The translations under genes and the position numbers were made by a program. Below, in pieces: positions 26,183-45,218 of a DNA stretch of 64,000 nucleotides. Numbering within the stretch: position 1 is the first letter of the stretch; each line of letters starts with the position of its first letter. The DNA is from Helicobacter sp. 11S03491-1 (GTDB taxonomy: Bacteria; Campylobacterota; Campylobacteria; Campylobacterales; Helicobacteraceae), in assembly GCF_002272835.1 (NCBI RefSeq), contig NZ_MLAO01000001.1, positions 1-64,000 of the forward strand, in the 5' to 3' direction. The notes under the pieces are model-generated. The model saw only the letters and a list, made by a program, of their open reading frames with translations. It ran no database searches and was not told the DNA's origin.

Positions 26183-26730
26183 AATTTTTCATAAAATAGA
26201 CCTCCTCCTGCTTGCCCCAAGAGTCTTTGAAATTTTAAAGATTCAAACATCTTCTTATTTTATCATATTTTAAAATCATTAATTGATTTTTTACTTTTTG
26301 TAAGAATAACCAAAGCATCTCAATAAACTCCAACAATTAATTTAGAAAATCCTCAAAAAATTATCGAGATCTCAATCTAAAATTTCCTATGCAAAAAACC
26401 TTCAAATAAAATATCATTTGATTTTTATAGTAACACTAATTTATTCTATTGGTTATTTTAGTTTCAATTTAATGATATTTTTATCTATAAATATCAAAAA
26501 TTTGTATTTAAAGATGTCTTTTATACCATTTATATTATTTCATTACGAAATATTTTAAATCTATTTATGTTAATTCTTATCATTTATAATAATAGAATAT
26601 TCTATAATGAATATTTTATTTTAAATAATAAAATTTATATTTATCTATATTGACTTTAATATTAAAATATATTAAAATTCTAGAATCTATAATAAAATTT
26701 TATAGATTAATAATTTTTAAAGGAGAAGAA
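26183..26730. other. AT-rich intergenic region
   Basis: About 550 bases of very AT-rich sequence with no supportable reading frame. TATAAT boxes occur at 26585-26590 and 26603-26608 and could drive the downstream peptide gene. The 12-mer AATTCTTATCAT at 26572-26583, whose complement ATGATAAGAATT resembles half of a Fur box, recurs at 27821-27832. Confidence 0.5.
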
Positions 26731-27033
26731 ATGAAAAAACTAATTTTAGTTTTTGCTTCTATTTTATTTTTATCTTCCGGATTTGTATATGCAAAACCTA
26801 CAGATCTACAAACCCAAAAAGTTGTTTTGACTCAAAATGTACCCACATTGAATGACAAAGATATCAATCTTATGTTTGGAGATGCAAAAGTTAATATAAT
26901 GGCGCTTGATAATGACGAAATGAGACATACTCAAGGATTTGGATTTTAGAGTAGTTTTTGGGATGGACTTGGTGCTACACTAGGAGTAGGCTCAGGATTT
27001 GGAATTATAGGCGGAATTTTAGCTTTGCTTTAA
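26731..27033 (+). pseudogene. Small exported peptide gene with double-glycine-like motif, interrupted by TAG
   Basis: ATG at 26731 has a strong AAAGGAGAAGAA site. The first 72 codons encode a Sec-type signal (MKKLILVFASILF..., likely cleavage after VYA, residue 21), a polar stretch, then ALDNDEMRHTQG, which resembles the leader motif (LS-x2-EM-x2-T-x-G) ahead of double-glycine cleavage sites. After FGF comes TAG (26947-26949). The same frame then continues for 27 codons to TAA (27031-27033), encoding SSFWDGLGATLGVGSGFGII and a short hydrophobic end, a Gly-rich GxxxG-type helix of the kind seen in class II bacteriocin-like peptides. Either a nonsense change has cut a 100-codon gene, or the 72-residue product is real, or TAG is read through. 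No transporter or immunity gene is recognised nearby. Confidence 0.6.
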
Positions 27034-27131
27034 TGCGCTTTTCTTAAAAATGGAATAATCAATGTGTCTGAGATTAAGTCCGGTTTCGGACATGAAAATC
27101 AAAATTAATATTTTAAATCAAAAGGATTAAA

Positions 27132-27485
27132 ATGAGGATTTTATATGTGTGTATTTGCACTCTTTTATTTATCGGATGTGCGCCCCAAAATTATTCTGCA
27201 AATTTTACACTCATTTCTACAGATAAAGTAAATATCCCCTCCAATATCAAAATATCAGAAATACCTGTGGAAGGGGAAAGCTGCTATAATACTATTTTAA
27301 ATCCTGTAGATAAAGATGTTAGCGCTCTGGTGAGAAAAGCCGTAGAAAATGCCATAGAAAATGGAAATAAGAGAGGCTTTGAGGGTAATTTCCTCATAGA
27401 TGCCCAAATCAATCAAACCATCAAAAATGGATTTTTTTCTCATAAAGTTTGTATTATAGCAAAAGGTAAAATTGCTAAGTTTTAA
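27132..27485 (+). CDS. Small lipoprotein of unknown function
   Basis: A 117-residue protein with a lipoprotein signal: hydrophobic core and lipobox LFIGC with the acylated Cys at residue 16. The mature part has two further Cys residues (ESCYN and HKVCII) that could form a disulfide, and a C-terminal region (FLIDAQINQTIKNGFFSHKV) suggestive of a small beta-sheet domain. AAAGGATTAAA precedes the ATG. I do not recognise the family. It lies 98 bases after the broken exported peptide gene on the same strand; a functional link (for example immunity) is conceivable but unsupported. Confidence 0.7.
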   Translation: MRILYVCICTLLFIGCAPQNYSANFTLISTDKVNIPSNIKISEIPVEGESCYNTILNPVDKDVSALVRKAVENAIENGNKRGFEGNFLIDAQINQTIKNGFFSHKVCIIAKGKIAKF

Positions 27486-28265
27486 AAAGTCAAAGATGCT
27501 TTTTTAAACTAAGTTTCAAAACCTCTTAATTCTTATAAAATAAAAATTGAGAGGTTAGAATTTTAAACTATTTTTTATTTATAGTCTATTTTATGTATTT
27601 TAATAGTATTTAAATTCTTCATATTCATGATTTTTTGATATTTTTTATTATTAATTCTCTATATTTTATCTCTAATTACTAAATACTAAAAAAATAATTT
27701 TTATATATAAATAAATATATTTATCTTTTAATGAAATAATATATAATTAAAAAATAATTTCATTTATAAATTTTTTATCCTCTCTTTAAAACCAAAATAA
27801 ATTTATCTCATCCTTAAGAAAATTCTTATCATAAAATGAAGAGCAACAGGGAATTTAGAAGTTTATTAGACAAAAAATAGTTATAATTTTACTATATTTA
27901 CTATCATTATTTTTTATCAATACTTAGTAATTTAGATAAGAATGCCCTCTTGCTTGGCATAGATATATTACATATTATATTTTTACATACTAGAGACTAT
28001 ATTTTCTATTTAATTTGCCATAAAAAATCTAAACGGAACTTTTCATTTAGATCTCAAAATTATAAAACTTAGATTCTATATAATATTTTGGAATATCAAT
28101 CGCAACAATCAAATTGGAATAAAATATTTTATAATCAAGAATTAAGAAAGCAATTTTAGATTAATTTAGAGAATTTTAAAAAATTTATCAAAAATAGTAG
28201 TACAAAAATAAAATCAAAATGAGATTAGGATAAGATTTATACCCTAATCTTTAAAATTAATGAAA
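27486..28265. other. AT-rich intergenic region with hairpins
   Basis: No gene seen over 780 bases. A 12-bp stem with one G-T pair (27520-27531 with 27545-27556) may terminate the lipoprotein transcript. A second copy of AATTCTTATCAT stands at 27821-27832. The right end holds the fusA terminator. Confidence 0.5.
28222..28250 (-). terminator. Probable terminator of the rpsL-rpsG-fusA transcript
   Basis: AGATTAGG (28222-28229) pairs with CCTAATCT (28243-28250). On the minus strand it is followed by CATTTTGATTTTATTTTTG. It lies 15 bases beyond the fusA stop. Confidence 0.6.
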
Positions 28266-30344
28266 TCAGCCTTTGCGTTTCTCTACAATTTCTTTAGCGA
28301 TATTTGATGGAACTTCTCCATAATGATTAAATTCCATTGAGTAAGTGCCTCTTCCTTGTGTGGCTGAACGTAAATCAGTAGAATATCCAAACATTTCTGC
28401 TAATGGAACAAAAGCATTGACAATCTTCAAGCCCATTCTATCATCCATAGCATTAATTTGACCTCTTCTTCTATTCAAATCACCAATAACATCACCCATG
28501 TATTCTTCAGGAACTTCTACTTCTACCTTCATCATAGGTTCAAGCAAAACCGGATTCGCATCCCTGCAAGCATCTTTAAATGCCATAGACCCTGCAATCT
28601 TAAATGCCATTTCAGAAGAATCCACATCATGGTAACTGCCATCATAAAGGGTAATTTTAAAATCCACAACCGGATAACCTGCCAAAATACCACTTTGCAT
28701 TGCTTCTTGGATACCTTTATCTACAGCAGGAATATATTCTTTTGGGATCACACCACCGGAAATCTGATTTACAAACTCATAACCACTGCCGGGTTCTTTG
28801 GGTTCAAGTTTGATAAACACATGACCATATTGTCCTCTACCACCGGATTGTTTGGCATATTTACATTCTTTATTAACAGAAGATTTTATAGTCTCTCTAA
28901 AAGCCACTTGAGGTTGTCCAATTTCAGCTTCTACTTTGAATTCTCTCTTAAGACGATCAACAATGATTTCTAAGTGAAGTTCGCCCATACCACCAATGAG
29001 TGTTTGTCCTGTTTCTTCTTGAGTACTTACCCTAAAGCTTGGATCTTCTTCGGCTAATTTCCCCAAAGCAATACCCATTTTTTCTTGATCGGCTTTTGTT
29101 TTTGGTTCTACTGCAATATGAATCACAGGCTCAGGAAATTCCATTCTTTCGAGGATGACAGGAGATTTCTCATCACAAAGCGTATCCCCTGTCAAAGTAT
29201 CTTTGAGACCCACAAAAGCACAAATTTCACCTGCATAAACCTCCTTAATATCTTCGCGCTTATTAGAGTGCATTTTTAACAATCGTCCTACACGTTCTTT
29301 TTTGCCTTTTGTAGAGTTGAAAACATAACTCCCTGATTCAAGCATGCCTCGATAAACACGCACGAATGTTAATTGCCCCACAAAAGGATCGGTCATGATT
29401 TTAAAAGCAAGACCGGCAAAATGACCATTATCAGTGGATTGGACATGGACTTCTTCCTCAGTTTTAGGATCAATCCCTTTAATATCTACAACTTCTGTAG
29501 GAGCCGGTAAAAATAGGATAACTGCATCTAATAAAGTTTGCACGCCTTTATTTTTAAAAGAAGAACCACAAAGCATAGGGATTAAACTCATATTATGACA
29601 ACCAATTTTAATACCTTTTCTAATTTCTTCAGGACTCAATTCTCCATCGCTTAAATATTTTTCCATCAAAGCTTCATCTTGCTCTGCAGCAGCTTCTAAA
29701 AGTTTTTCTCTATATTCTTTTGCTTTTTCTTTCAAATCAGCAGGAATTTCTTCAATATCATATTTGGCACCCATTGTTTCATCATTCCAAACAATCGCTT
29801 TCATTTCTATCAAATCAATCACACCTTTAAATGTGTCTTCTGCTCCTATTGGGATATTGATAGGAATAGGGTTGGCTTTTAATCTTTGTTTGATTTGAGA
29901 TTCTACATTATAAAAATTTGCCCCAATTCTATCCATCTTATTGACAAATACCATTCTGGGGACACCATATTTATTAGCTTGTCTCCAGACAGTTTCACTT
30001 TGGGGTTGCACACCCCCTACAGAACAAAATACAGCAACAGCTCCATCTAAAACTCTCATGGATCTTTCAACTTCAATGGTAAAATCAACGTGTCCGGGAG
30101 TATCTATCAAGTTAATTTGGTAATCTTTCCAAAAACACGTAGTTGCAGCCGATGTAATTGTAATGCCTCTTTCTTTTTCTTGTTCCATCCAGTCCATAGT
30201 TGCAGCACCATCATGAACTTCACCTATTTTATGACTAACACCTGTATAAAACAGTATCCTTTCTGAAGTCGTTGTTTTACCTGCATCAATATGAGCAGCT
30301 ATACCAATATTTCTTATTCTATCTAATGGTGTTTTCCTTGCCAT
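28266..30344 (-). CDS. fusA: Elongation factor G
   Basis: A 692-residue translational GTPase that drives ribosome translocation. Motifs seen are AHIDAGKTT (G1, about residue 17), RGITI (G2), DTPGHVDF (G3) and NKMDR (G4), followed by domains II-V ending KEIVEKRKG. Length is typical of bacterial EF-G. It follows rpsG after 62 bases, completing the str-type order rpsL-rpsG-fusA; tuf lies at the far upstream end of the cluster instead of directly after fusA. Confidence 0.98.
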   Translation of the reverse strand: MARKTPLDRIRNIGIAAHIDAGKTTTSERILFYTGVSHKIGEVHDGAATMDWMEQEKERGITITSAATTCFWKDYQINLIDTPGHVDFTIEVERSMRVLDGAVAVFCSVGGVQPQSETVWRQANKYGVPRMVFVNKMDRIGANFYNVESQIKQRLKANPIPINIPIGAEDTFKGVIDLIEMKAIVWNDETMGAKYDIEEIPADLKEKAKEYREKLLEAAAEQDEALMEKYLSDGELSPEEIRKGIKIGCHNMSLIPMLCGSSFKNKGVQTLLDAVILFLPAPTEVVDIKGIDPKTEEEVHVQSTDNGHFAGLAFKIMTDPFVGQLTFVRVYRGMLESGSYVFNSTKGKKERVGRLLKMHSNKREDIKEVYAGEICAFVGLKDTLTGDTLCDEKSPVILERMEFPEPVIHIAVEPKTKADQEKMGIALGKLAEEDPSFRVSTQEETGQTLIGGMGELHLEIIVDRLKREFKVEAEIGQPQVAFRETIKSSVNKECKYAKQSGGRGQYGHVFIKLEPKEPGSGYEFVNQISGGVIPKEYIPAVDKGIQEAMQSGILAGYPVVDFKITLYDGSYHDVDSSEMAFKIAGSMAFKDACRDANPVLLEPMMKVEVEVPEEYMGDVIGDLNRRRGQINAMDDRMGLKIVNAFVPLAEMFGYSTDLRSATQGRGTYSMEFNHYGEVPSNIAKEIVEKRKG

Positions 30345-30406
30345 TTTTTTCCTTATTTAAAGATTTTGTGTTTAGTTTGATGAATGAAAAAGATAAAGAA
30401 ATTTAC

Positions 30407-30886
<480 letters not shown>

Positions 30887-31285
30887 TTATTTTCCTTGTT
30901 TTTTATCTGCACCGGCTTTTGCTTTTTTGGCACCATATTTACTTCGAGATACTGTTCTTTTAGCAACACCGGCAGTATCTAAAGCACCTCTAATAATATG
31001 ATATTTAACACCGGGTAAGTCTTTTACCCTACCTCCTCTTACCAATACAATAGAGTGTTCTTGTAGGTTATGCCCTTCTCCGGGTATATAACTAATCACC
31101 TCTACTTTGCTTGTAAGTCGGACTTTGGCTACTTTTCTTAAAGCAGAATTTGGTTTTTTGGGAGTTGTAGTATAAACACGTGTGCAAACTCCCCTTCTTT
31201 GAGGACACTCTAACAACGCCGGAGACTTAGTTTTTCTAATAATTTTCTTTCGTTCTTTTCTGACTAGTTGATTAATAGTTGGCAC
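30887..31285 (-). CDS. rpsL: 30S ribosomal protein S12
   Basis: A 132-residue S12, part of the decoding centre. The blocks [19 protein letters not shown] and [16 protein letters not shown] are present with wild-type lysines at the positions where streptomycin resistance arises (TPKKPNSA and the Lys of VKDLPGV). It lies 87 bases after rpoBC, and may be read from the same transcript or its own promoter. Confidence 0.98.
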   Translation of the reverse strand: MPTINQLVRKERKKIIRKTKSPALLECPQRRGVCTRVYTTTPKKPNSALRKVAKVRLTSKVEVISYIPGEGHNLQEHSIVLVRGGRVKDLPGVKYHIIRGALDTAGVAKRTVSRSKYGAKKAKAGADKKQGK

Positions 31286-31372
31286 TTATTTAATTCCTTT
31301 TTCTAAATTTAAAATAAAAATGCTGTAATTCTACACTAAAAAATCTTTTATTTATCTTAGATATACAAACAA

Positions 31373-40045
<8,673 letters not shown>

Positions 40046-40069
40046 TCAGTGGAATTTAGAAGAGTCAAA

Positions 40070-40118
40070 CACTCCAAATAAACCTATTTTATCTCTAAAA
40101 TCAAATTTATTTGGAGTG
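40070..40118 (-). promoter_or_regulatory. Long inverted repeat in the rplL-rpoBC spacer
   Basis: A 13-bp perfect stem (40070-40082 with 40106-40118) around a 23-base loop, ending 40 bases before the rpoBC start. Together with the hairpin at 40135-40165 it may attenuate or process the transcript between the ribosomal protein genes and rpoBC. Confidence 0.45.
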
Positions 40119-40134
40119 TCTATAAAAACGAATA

Positions 40135-40165
40135 GCCCAAAATAGACACACATCTATTTTTGGGC
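40135..40165 (-). terminator. Attenuator-like hairpin after rplL
   Basis: On the minus strand GCCCAAAAATAGA pairs with TCTATTTTGGGC (one bulged A). It is followed by TATTCGTTTTTATAG. Its position 30 bases after the rplL stop fits partial termination, as known for rplL-rpoB spacers in other bacteria. Confidence 0.55.
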
Positions 40166-40195
40166 AATTTAAAAATCATTGCTGTAAAAGCAAAA

Positions 40196-40573
40196 TTATT
40201 TAATTTCAACCTTAGCACCGGCTTCTTCAAGTTTTTTCTTAAATGCTTCTGCATCATCTTTATTAATACCCTCTTTGAGAGTATGAGGTGTGTTTTCAGT
40301 TGCATCTTTAGCTTCTTTTAAGCCAAGACCCGTAATCTCTCTGACAGCTTTAATAACATTAATTTTATTAGCACCACTTTCAAGTAAAACAACATTAAAT
40401 TCTGTTTTTTCTTCTACTGCCCCACCGGCACCTGCAGCTACACCGGCACCTGCAACAATAGTAGGCGCAGCACTTACACCAAACTTTTCTTCAAAAGCTT
40501 TAACAAGTTCTGATAATTCAAGAACTGATAAGCCACCGATATAATCTAAAATTTCTTCTTTTGTAATAGCCAT
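40196..40573 (-). CDS. rplL: 50S ribosomal protein L7/L12
   Basis: A 125-residue stalk protein. N-terminal dimerisation helix ([20 protein letters not shown]), an Ala/Gly-rich hinge ([13 protein letters not shown]) and the C-terminal factor-binding domain with [20 protein letters not shown] are all visible. It binds L10 as dimers and recruits translational GTPases. It lies 17 bases after rplJ. Confidence 0.98.
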   Translation of the reverse strand: MAITKEEILDYIGGLSVLELSELVKAFEEKFGVSAAPTIVAGAGVAAGAGGAVEEKTEFNVVLLESGANKINVIKAVREITGLGLKEAKDATENTPHTLKEGINKDDAEAFKKKLEEAGAKVEIK

Positions 40574-40590
40574 AATGATCTCCTCATTTT

Positions 40591-41073
40591 TTATTCTTGT
40601 TCTTTTTGCTTTTTAAGATTGTCCAATCCGGTGACAAAATATCTTGCCGGAGCTGTCCAAACAGACAATAGCATTCCAATAAGCTCATCTCTACCGGGTA
40701 ATTTAGAAATAGCCATAATGTGATCTGTCTCAACTTTTTTGTTATCAAAGCACCCTGTTTTAATAACAAACTTCTCTTTATTGGCTTCAGCAAACTTAGC
40801 TGCCAATTTTGAGAGTGTTATTTGATCTTGACCCCAAATAAAAATATTTGTATCTTTCAAGTCCAAATCCGGATATCCGGCATTATTCATTGAAATTTTA
40901 GCCAAAGTATTTTTGATAACTTGAACTTTAATTTCTGAATTTCCGGCAGATTTTCTAAGTTCTTCTAAGTTTTTCACTGCCAGACCTTTATAATCACATA
41001 CAAGTAGGGCAGAAGCGCTTTTAAATTCTGAGCTGAGATATTCAACTGCTTGTTCTTTTTGATGTTTGGTCAT
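40591..41073 (-). CDS. rplJ: 50S ribosomal protein L10
   Basis: A 160-residue stalk base protein. The N-terminal [18 protein letters not shown], followed by [18 protein letters not shown], matches L10, and the hydrophobic C-terminal helix carries the L12-binding segment. A leader able to fold as an L10 autoregulatory RNA precedes it. AAAGGAGGAAAAA stands before the ATG. Confidence 0.97.
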   Translation of the reverse strand: MTKHQKEQAVEYLSSEFKSASALLVCDYKGLAVKNLEELRKSAGNSEIKVQVIKNTLAKISMNNAGYPDLDLKDTNIFIWGQDQITLSKLAAKFAEANKEKFVIKTGCFDNKKVETDHIMAISKLPGRDELIGMLLSVWTAPARYFVTGLDNLKKQKEQE

Positions 41074-41168
41074 TTTTTCCTCCTTTCCAGACTAGACTTC
41101 TACAAGGAGATTCAATCAATTAAGCAAACGCCCTTGTGATCTTGAGTCCAAAGATTAAAAACTAAATT
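41074..41168 (-). ncRNA. Candidate L10 (rplJ) autoregulatory leader
   Basis: In the rplA-rplJ spacer the minus-strand RNA can pair ACAAGG with CCTTGT, and outside it GGACT with AGTCT, leaving an asymmetric internal loop as in L10 leaders that bind the L10-L12 complex. This is a hand-drawn fold only, supported by position directly before rplJ. Confidence 0.45.
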
Positions 41169-41873
41169 TTACTTAATGTCCATTAATTCTTGAGAATCAA
41201 TTTTAATAGAAGGCGACATTGTTAAAGATAAAATGCCCCCTTTGATATATTTACCTTTTGCACTTGCAGGCTTCAATCGATTGACTGTTTTGACGAATTC
41301 TAACATATTTTCTTTGATCTTTTCTTCCGGAAAACTCACTTTTCCAATAGGGGCATGAATATTACCTTTTTTATCCACTCTAAAATTTACTTGACCACTT
41401 TTAGCATTGCCAACAGCTTTTGTTATTTCCATCGTAACAGTGCCTGTTTTAGGATTTGGCATCAATCCTTTTGGTCCTAAAATTCTACCAACTTTTCCAA
41501 CAAGAGCCATCATATCAGGTGTTGCTATTACCATATCAAAATTCAAATTTCCATTTTTGATTTCTTCTGCTAAATCTTCATCACCGACTATATCAGCACC
41601 GGCGTTTCTTGCCTCATCAGCTTTAAGACCTTTTGCAAAAACGGCTACTCTAACTTTCTTACCTGTTCCATGAGGCAAGACAACCGCTCCTCTTATCATC
41701 TGATCGGCATGTCTTGGGTCTACGCCAAGCTTAAGAGCAATTTCAACTGTTTCGTCAAATTTAGCAGAAGCTAAAGATTTAACAGCACCTACTCCACTGC
41801 TTATATCATATATACGATTACTATCAATTTTTGAAAGCAAGCTTTGTAATCTTTTGGCTACCTTTTTTTCCAT
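41169..41873 (-). CDS. rplA: 50S ribosomal protein L1
   Basis: A 234-residue L1 of normal length. The blocks [32 protein letters not shown], and [14 protein letters not shown] are diagnostic. It forms the mobile L1 stalk that handles E-site tRNA. It follows rplK after 26 bases. Confidence 0.98.
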   Translation of the reverse strand: MEKKVAKRLQSLLSKIDSNRIYDISSGVGAVKSLASAKFDETVEIALKLGVDPRHADQMIRGAVVLPHGTGKKVRVAVFAKGLKADEARNAGADIVGDEDLAEEIKNGNLNFDMVIATPDMMALVGKVGRILGPKGLMPNPKTGTVTMEITKAVGNAKSGQVNFRVDKKGNIHAPIGKVSFPEEKIKENMLEFVKTVNRLKPASAKGKYIKGGILSLTMSPSIKIDSQELMDIK

Positions 41874-41899
41874 ACCATAAACTCCATTAAAATTATTTA

Positions 41900-42325
41900 T
41901 TAATCAACGATTTCAACACCCATACTCCTTGCACTACCGGCAACAATGTTTTTAGCTGCTTCAAGAGTATTGGCATTTAAATCTTCCATTTTAAGAGTTG
42001 CTATCTCTTCAACTTGTTTTTGTGTTAGTTTGGCTATTTTGTTTTTTAACGGGTTATCTGAACCTTTAGCAATACCGGCTGTCTTTTTTATCAAATCCGT
42101 TACCGGAGGTTTTTTAGTAATAAAAGTAAAACTCTTATCTTGATAAACAGTGATAATCACAGGAATATTAAAATTCCCCATATCTTTTGTCTTCTCGTTA
42201 AATGCCTTACAAAATTCCATAATATTAACGCCTCTTTGTCCAAGAGCAGGACCTACAGGGGGCGATGGATTTGCCTTACCGGCAGGAATTTGAAGTTTCA
42301 ATTCACCCACAATTTTTTTTGCCAT
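41900..42325 (-). CDS. rplK: 50S ribosomal protein L11
   Basis: A 141-residue L11. The N-terminal [20 protein letters not shown] and [15 protein letters not shown], and the C-terminal AGSARSMGV, are the family signatures. It binds the GTPase-associated region of 23S rRNA. It lies 26 bases after nusG. Confidence 0.98.
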   Translation of the reverse strand: MAKKIVGELKLQIPAGKANPSPPVGPALGQRGVNIMEFCKAFNEKTKDMGNFNIPVIITVYQDKSFTFITKKPPVTDLIKKTAGIAKGSDNPLKNKIAKLTQKQVEEIATLKMEDLNANTLEAAKNIVAGSARSMGVEIVD

Positions 42326-42351
42326 ATTATTTCCTTAAAAAATATTTTAGT

Positions 42352-42885
42352 CTATACTATTTTCTCTACTTGTGAATATAGTATCTCTATAGGAGTATTT
42401 CTACCAAATATAGAAACATTTAATTTCAATTTTCTATGCTCAATGTCATATTCCTCAACTGTTGCTGTAAAATTTGCAAAAGGACCTTCTACGATTCTCA
42501 CTACTTCACCTGATTCAAAAGAAATTTTAGGCTTAGGTGCTGCGCGATTTCTAACCTTTTCTAAAATATGGTTAATATCTGCTTCTCCAAGTGGTGTAGG
42601 TTTCTTACTTTCACCTATGAACCTTGAAACCTTGGGTAAAGATTGTATTTTATGCCAAAGTGCAGTATCTAAATCCACTTTAATAAAAACATAGCCCGGA
42701 TATAAACTTTGTGCAGTAACTTTATTTTTACTCTTTTTGGAAATTTCGATAATGTCTTCTGTAGGGACTACAATTTCTTTTAAGCGATCGCCAATTTTAT
42801 ACTCTTGAACAAGATTCTCAATTGCTCTTTTAACAGCCTGCTCACTACCCGAATAAGTCTGTATAGCATACCAATCTAATGACAT
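42352..42885 (-). CDS. nusG: Transcription termination/antitermination factor NusG
   Basis: A 177-residue protein with the NusG N-terminal domain (WYAIQTYSGSEQAVKRAIE, then LYPGYVFIKVD) and a C-terminal KOW motif (FESGEVVRIVEGPFANFTA). It couples RNA polymerase to Rho or the ribosome. It lies 12 bases after secE in the usual secE-nusG-rplK order. Confidence 0.98.
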   Translation of the reverse strand: MSLDWYAIQTYSGSEQAVKRAIENLVQEYKIGDRLKEIVVPTEDIIEISKKSKNKVTAQSLYPGYVFIKVDLDTALWHKIQSLPKVSRFIGESKKPTPLGEADINHILEKVRNRAAPKPKISFESGEVVRIVEGPFANFTATVEEYDIEHRKLKLNVSIFGRNTPIEILYSQVEKIV

Positions 42886-42897
42886 AAATTCTCCTAC

Positions 42898-43077
42898 TTA
42901 CAGAATACTAGATACAGAAGCAGACAAAATAAGATCAACTAACGCTAAAAACAAAGTAATAACAGCCACAACAATCACTACGGATATTGAAGCATTTCTA
43001 ATTTGTTCTTTGGTAGGAAAAATTACTTTTGATAACTCTTCTTTAGCTAACCTATAATATGTAAATATTTTTTTCAT
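42898..43077 (-). CDS. secE: Preprotein translocase subunit SecE
   Basis: A 59-residue single-span membrane protein (MKKIFTYYRLAKEELSKVIF, then PTKEQIRNASISVV and a hydrophobic segment). The amphipathic KEELSKVIFPTKEQ before the membrane helix is the SecE signature. The short form with one transmembrane helix is usual outside the enterics. Its place between tRNA-Trp and nusG confirms it. Confidence 0.95.
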   Translation of the reverse strand: MKKIFTYYRLAKEELSKVIFPTKEQIRNASISVVIVVAVITLFLALVDLILSASVSSIL

Positions 43078-43113
43078 AAAATCTCACTTCTAAATTATAG
43101 CCCAATTTAAAAA

Positions 43114-43189
43114 TGGCAGGCCAGGAGGGACTCGAACCCCCAACACTCGGTTTTGGAGACCGATGCTCTACCATTAGAGCTACTGACCT
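43114..43189 (-). tRNA. tRNA-Trp (CCA)
   Basis: A 76-base cloverleaf with encoded CCA. The acceptor AGGTCAG pairs with CTGGCCT (one G-T pair), the anticodon loop is CTCCAAA and the T arm contains GGTTCGAGT. It is embedded between rpmG and secE, its usual place in Helicobacter. Confidence 0.97.
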
Positions 43190-43191
43190 AT

Positions 43192-43213
43192 AAGCTAGAG
43201 GAACCTCTAGCTT
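43192..43213 (-). promoter_or_regulatory. Hairpin between rpmG and tRNA-Trp
   Basis: AAGCTAGAG (43192-43200) pairs perfectly with CTCTAGCTT (43205-43213) around a 4-base loop. The stem overlaps the rpmG stop codon and ends two bases before the mature 5' end of tRNA-Trp, so it is likely an RNA processing or stability element, not a terminator (no T run). Confidence 0.45.
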
Positions 43214-43365
43214 TTTAGCTTAACTTCTTTATGGACAGTGTGTTTGTTAAGCCTAGGGCAGAACTTTTTGAGCTCCAGTTTTTCTGTATTTGTTTTTGCA
43301 TTCTTTGTTGTGCTGTAGTTAATATCACCACATTCAGAACATTTTAGCCCTATTTTAACCTTCAT
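43207..43365 (-). CDS. rpmG: 50S ribosomal protein L33
   Basis: A 52-residue protein, [20 protein letters not shown] and onward, ending [12 protein letters not shown]. Cys9/Cys12 form one CxxC pair while the second pair is reduced to one Cys ([10 protein letters not shown]), so this is an intermediate or C-minus type with incomplete zinc site. It lies 12 bases after tuf and before tRNA-Trp. Confidence 0.93.
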   Translation of the reverse strand: MKVKIGLKCSECGDINYSTTKNAKTNTEKLELKKFCPRLNKHTVHKEVKLKS

Positions 43366-43377
43366 TTTTTTTCCTAA

Positions 43378-44577
43378 TTATTCAATAATCTTTGTTACAA
43401 CGCCTGCACCAACAGTTCTACCACCTTCTCTGATAGCGAATTTAGTTCCAAGCTCAAGCGCAATAGGATTGATTAATTCAACATTAATTTTTACATTATC
43501 TCCGGGCATAACCATTTCAACACCTTGTGGTAATCTGATAGCACCTGTCACATCTGTAGTTCTAACATAAAACTGTGGTCTGTAATTGTCAAAAAATGGA
43601 GTATGTCTTCCGCCCTCTTCTTTTGAAAGGACATAAATCTCACCTTCAAATTTTTTATGTGGGGTAATTGAACCGGGCTTACATAAAACCATTCCTCTTT
43701 CAACATCTTCTTTTTTAGTGCCTCTCAAAAGAATCCCTACGTTGTCGCCAGCTTCACCTTTTTCAAGTTCTTTTCTAAACATTTCCACGCCGGTAACTAT
43801 AGTTTTTTGAGTTGCCTTAATACCTACGATTTCTACCTCATCGCCAACTTTAACTACACCTCTTTCGATTCTACCTGTTACAACAGTCCCGCGACCTGCA
43901 ATAGAAAACACATCTTCCACAGGCATCAAGAAAGTTTTGTCAGTATCTCTTTGAGGAGTTGGAATATATCGATCAACTTCTGCCATCAGCTTAAGAACTT
44001 TTTCTCCCCATTCACCAACACTTCCGGATTTCGCTTCTTCTAATGCTTTCAAAGCAGATCCGGCTACAATTGGAGTATCATCTCCGGGAAATTCATAAGC
44101 ACTTAAAAGCTCTCTAACTTCCATTTCAACCAAATCAAGCAATTCTTGATCATCAACCATATCTTGCTTGTTTAGAAAAACAACTATATAAGGAACACCT
44201 ACTTGTCTGGATAACAATATATGCTCTCTAGTTTGAGGCATAGGACCATCTGCTGCGGATACGACCAAGATCGCTCCATCCATTTGAGCAGCACCTGTAA
44301 TCATATTTTTCACATAGTCTGCGTGTCCGGGGCAATCTACGTGTGCATAATGTCGATTCTCTGTCTCATATTCAATATGAGAAGTTGCAATTGTAATACC
44401 TCTTTCTTTTTCTTCCGGGGCGTTGTCTATATTGTCATAGTCCTTCATTTCTGCAAGACCTTTAAGAGACAAAACAGCAGAGATAGCGGCACTCAAAGTA
44501 GTTTTACCATGATCGACATGCCCAATTGTCCCAATATTAACATGGGGTTTAGTTTTGACAAATTTTTCCTTCGCCAT
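43378..44577 (-). CDS. tuf: Elongation factor Tu
   Basis: A 399-residue EF-Tu that carries aminoacyl-tRNA to the ribosome. G motifs [29 protein letters not shown] and NKQD are present, and the length matches H. pylori EF-Tu. Four tRNA genes lie directly upstream on the same strand (Thr, Tyr, Gly, Thr), the same arrangement as the thrU-tyrU-glyT-thrT-tufB operon of E. coli. ATTCAGGAGAAAACA precedes the ATG. Only one copy is in the window. Confidence 0.98.
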   Translation of the reverse strand: MAKEKFVKTKPHVNIGTIGHVDHGKTTLSAAISAVLSLKGLAEMKDYDNIDNAPEEKERGITIATSHIEYETENRHYAHVDCPGHADYVKNMITGAAQMDGAILVVSAADGPMPQTREHILLSRQVGVPYIVVFLNKQDMVDDQELLDLVEMEVRELLSAYEFPGDDTPIVAGSALKALEEAKSGSVGEWGEKVLKLMAEVDRYIPTPQRDTDKTFLMPVEDVFSIAGRGTVVTGRIERGVVKVGDEVEIVGIKATQKTIVTGVEMFRKELEKGEAGDNVGILLRGTKKEDVERGMVLCKPGSITPHKKFEGEIYVLSKEEGGRHTPFFDNYRPQFYVRTTDVTGAIRLPQGVEMVMPGDNVKINVELINPIALELGTKFAIREGGRTVGAGVVTKIIE

Positions 44578-44681
44578 TGTTTTCTCCTGAATAAAATTTA
44601 AACTTTGATTCTAATAAAAATGTCCTTACAACAATGTTAAAAAACGATACTAAAAACAAAAATATCAAAATCTAGAAAAAC

Positions 44682-44756
<75 letters not shown>

Positions 44757-44810
44757 ATTTTGGAGCTATAAAAACCTTTTAATAAGTTTAGAAGTTCAGC
44801 TCCCAGTAAA

Positions 44811-44887
44811 TGGAGCGGGAAACGGGGCTCGAACCCGCGACCCTCAGCTTGGAAGGCTGATGCTCTAGCCAACTGAGCTATTCCCGC
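44811..44887 (-). tRNA. tRNA-Gly (TCC)
   Basis: A 77-base cloverleaf with CCA encoded. Acceptor GCGGGAA pairs with TTCCCGC, anticodon loop CTTCCAA. Confidence 0.97.
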
Positions 44888-44942
44888 ATCTATTAAGAAC
44901 CATAAAATAATATCAAACATTCAATTAAAGCATTGCTTTAAC

Positions 44943-45027
<85 letters not shown>

Positions 45028-45107
45028 TGCTAGCCATTCGTATATGGTCAATCAACACTGGTCAAACACTGATTCAGAGAAATTTCTGTTAGGGTTTGAA
45101 AATAATA

Positions 45108-45183
45108 TGGAGCTGGTTAAGGGACTTGAACCCCCGACCTGCTGCTTACAAGGCAGCTGCTCTACCAACTGAGCTAAACCAGC
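45108..45183 (-). tRNA. tRNA-Thr (TGT)
   Basis: A 76-base cloverleaf with CCA encoded. Acceptor GCTGGTT pairs with AACCAGC, anticodon loop CTTGTAA. First gene of the tRNA-tuf transcript. Confidence 0.97.
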
Positions 45184-45218
45184 ACTTTCATAGTTGCAAA
45201 ATACATTGCAAAGGCGCA

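Noticed and set aside
42140-42694. 184-codon plus-strand frame antisense to rplK and nusG
   Set aside because: The opposite strand holds two certain genes. The frame has no RBS and no family resemblance.
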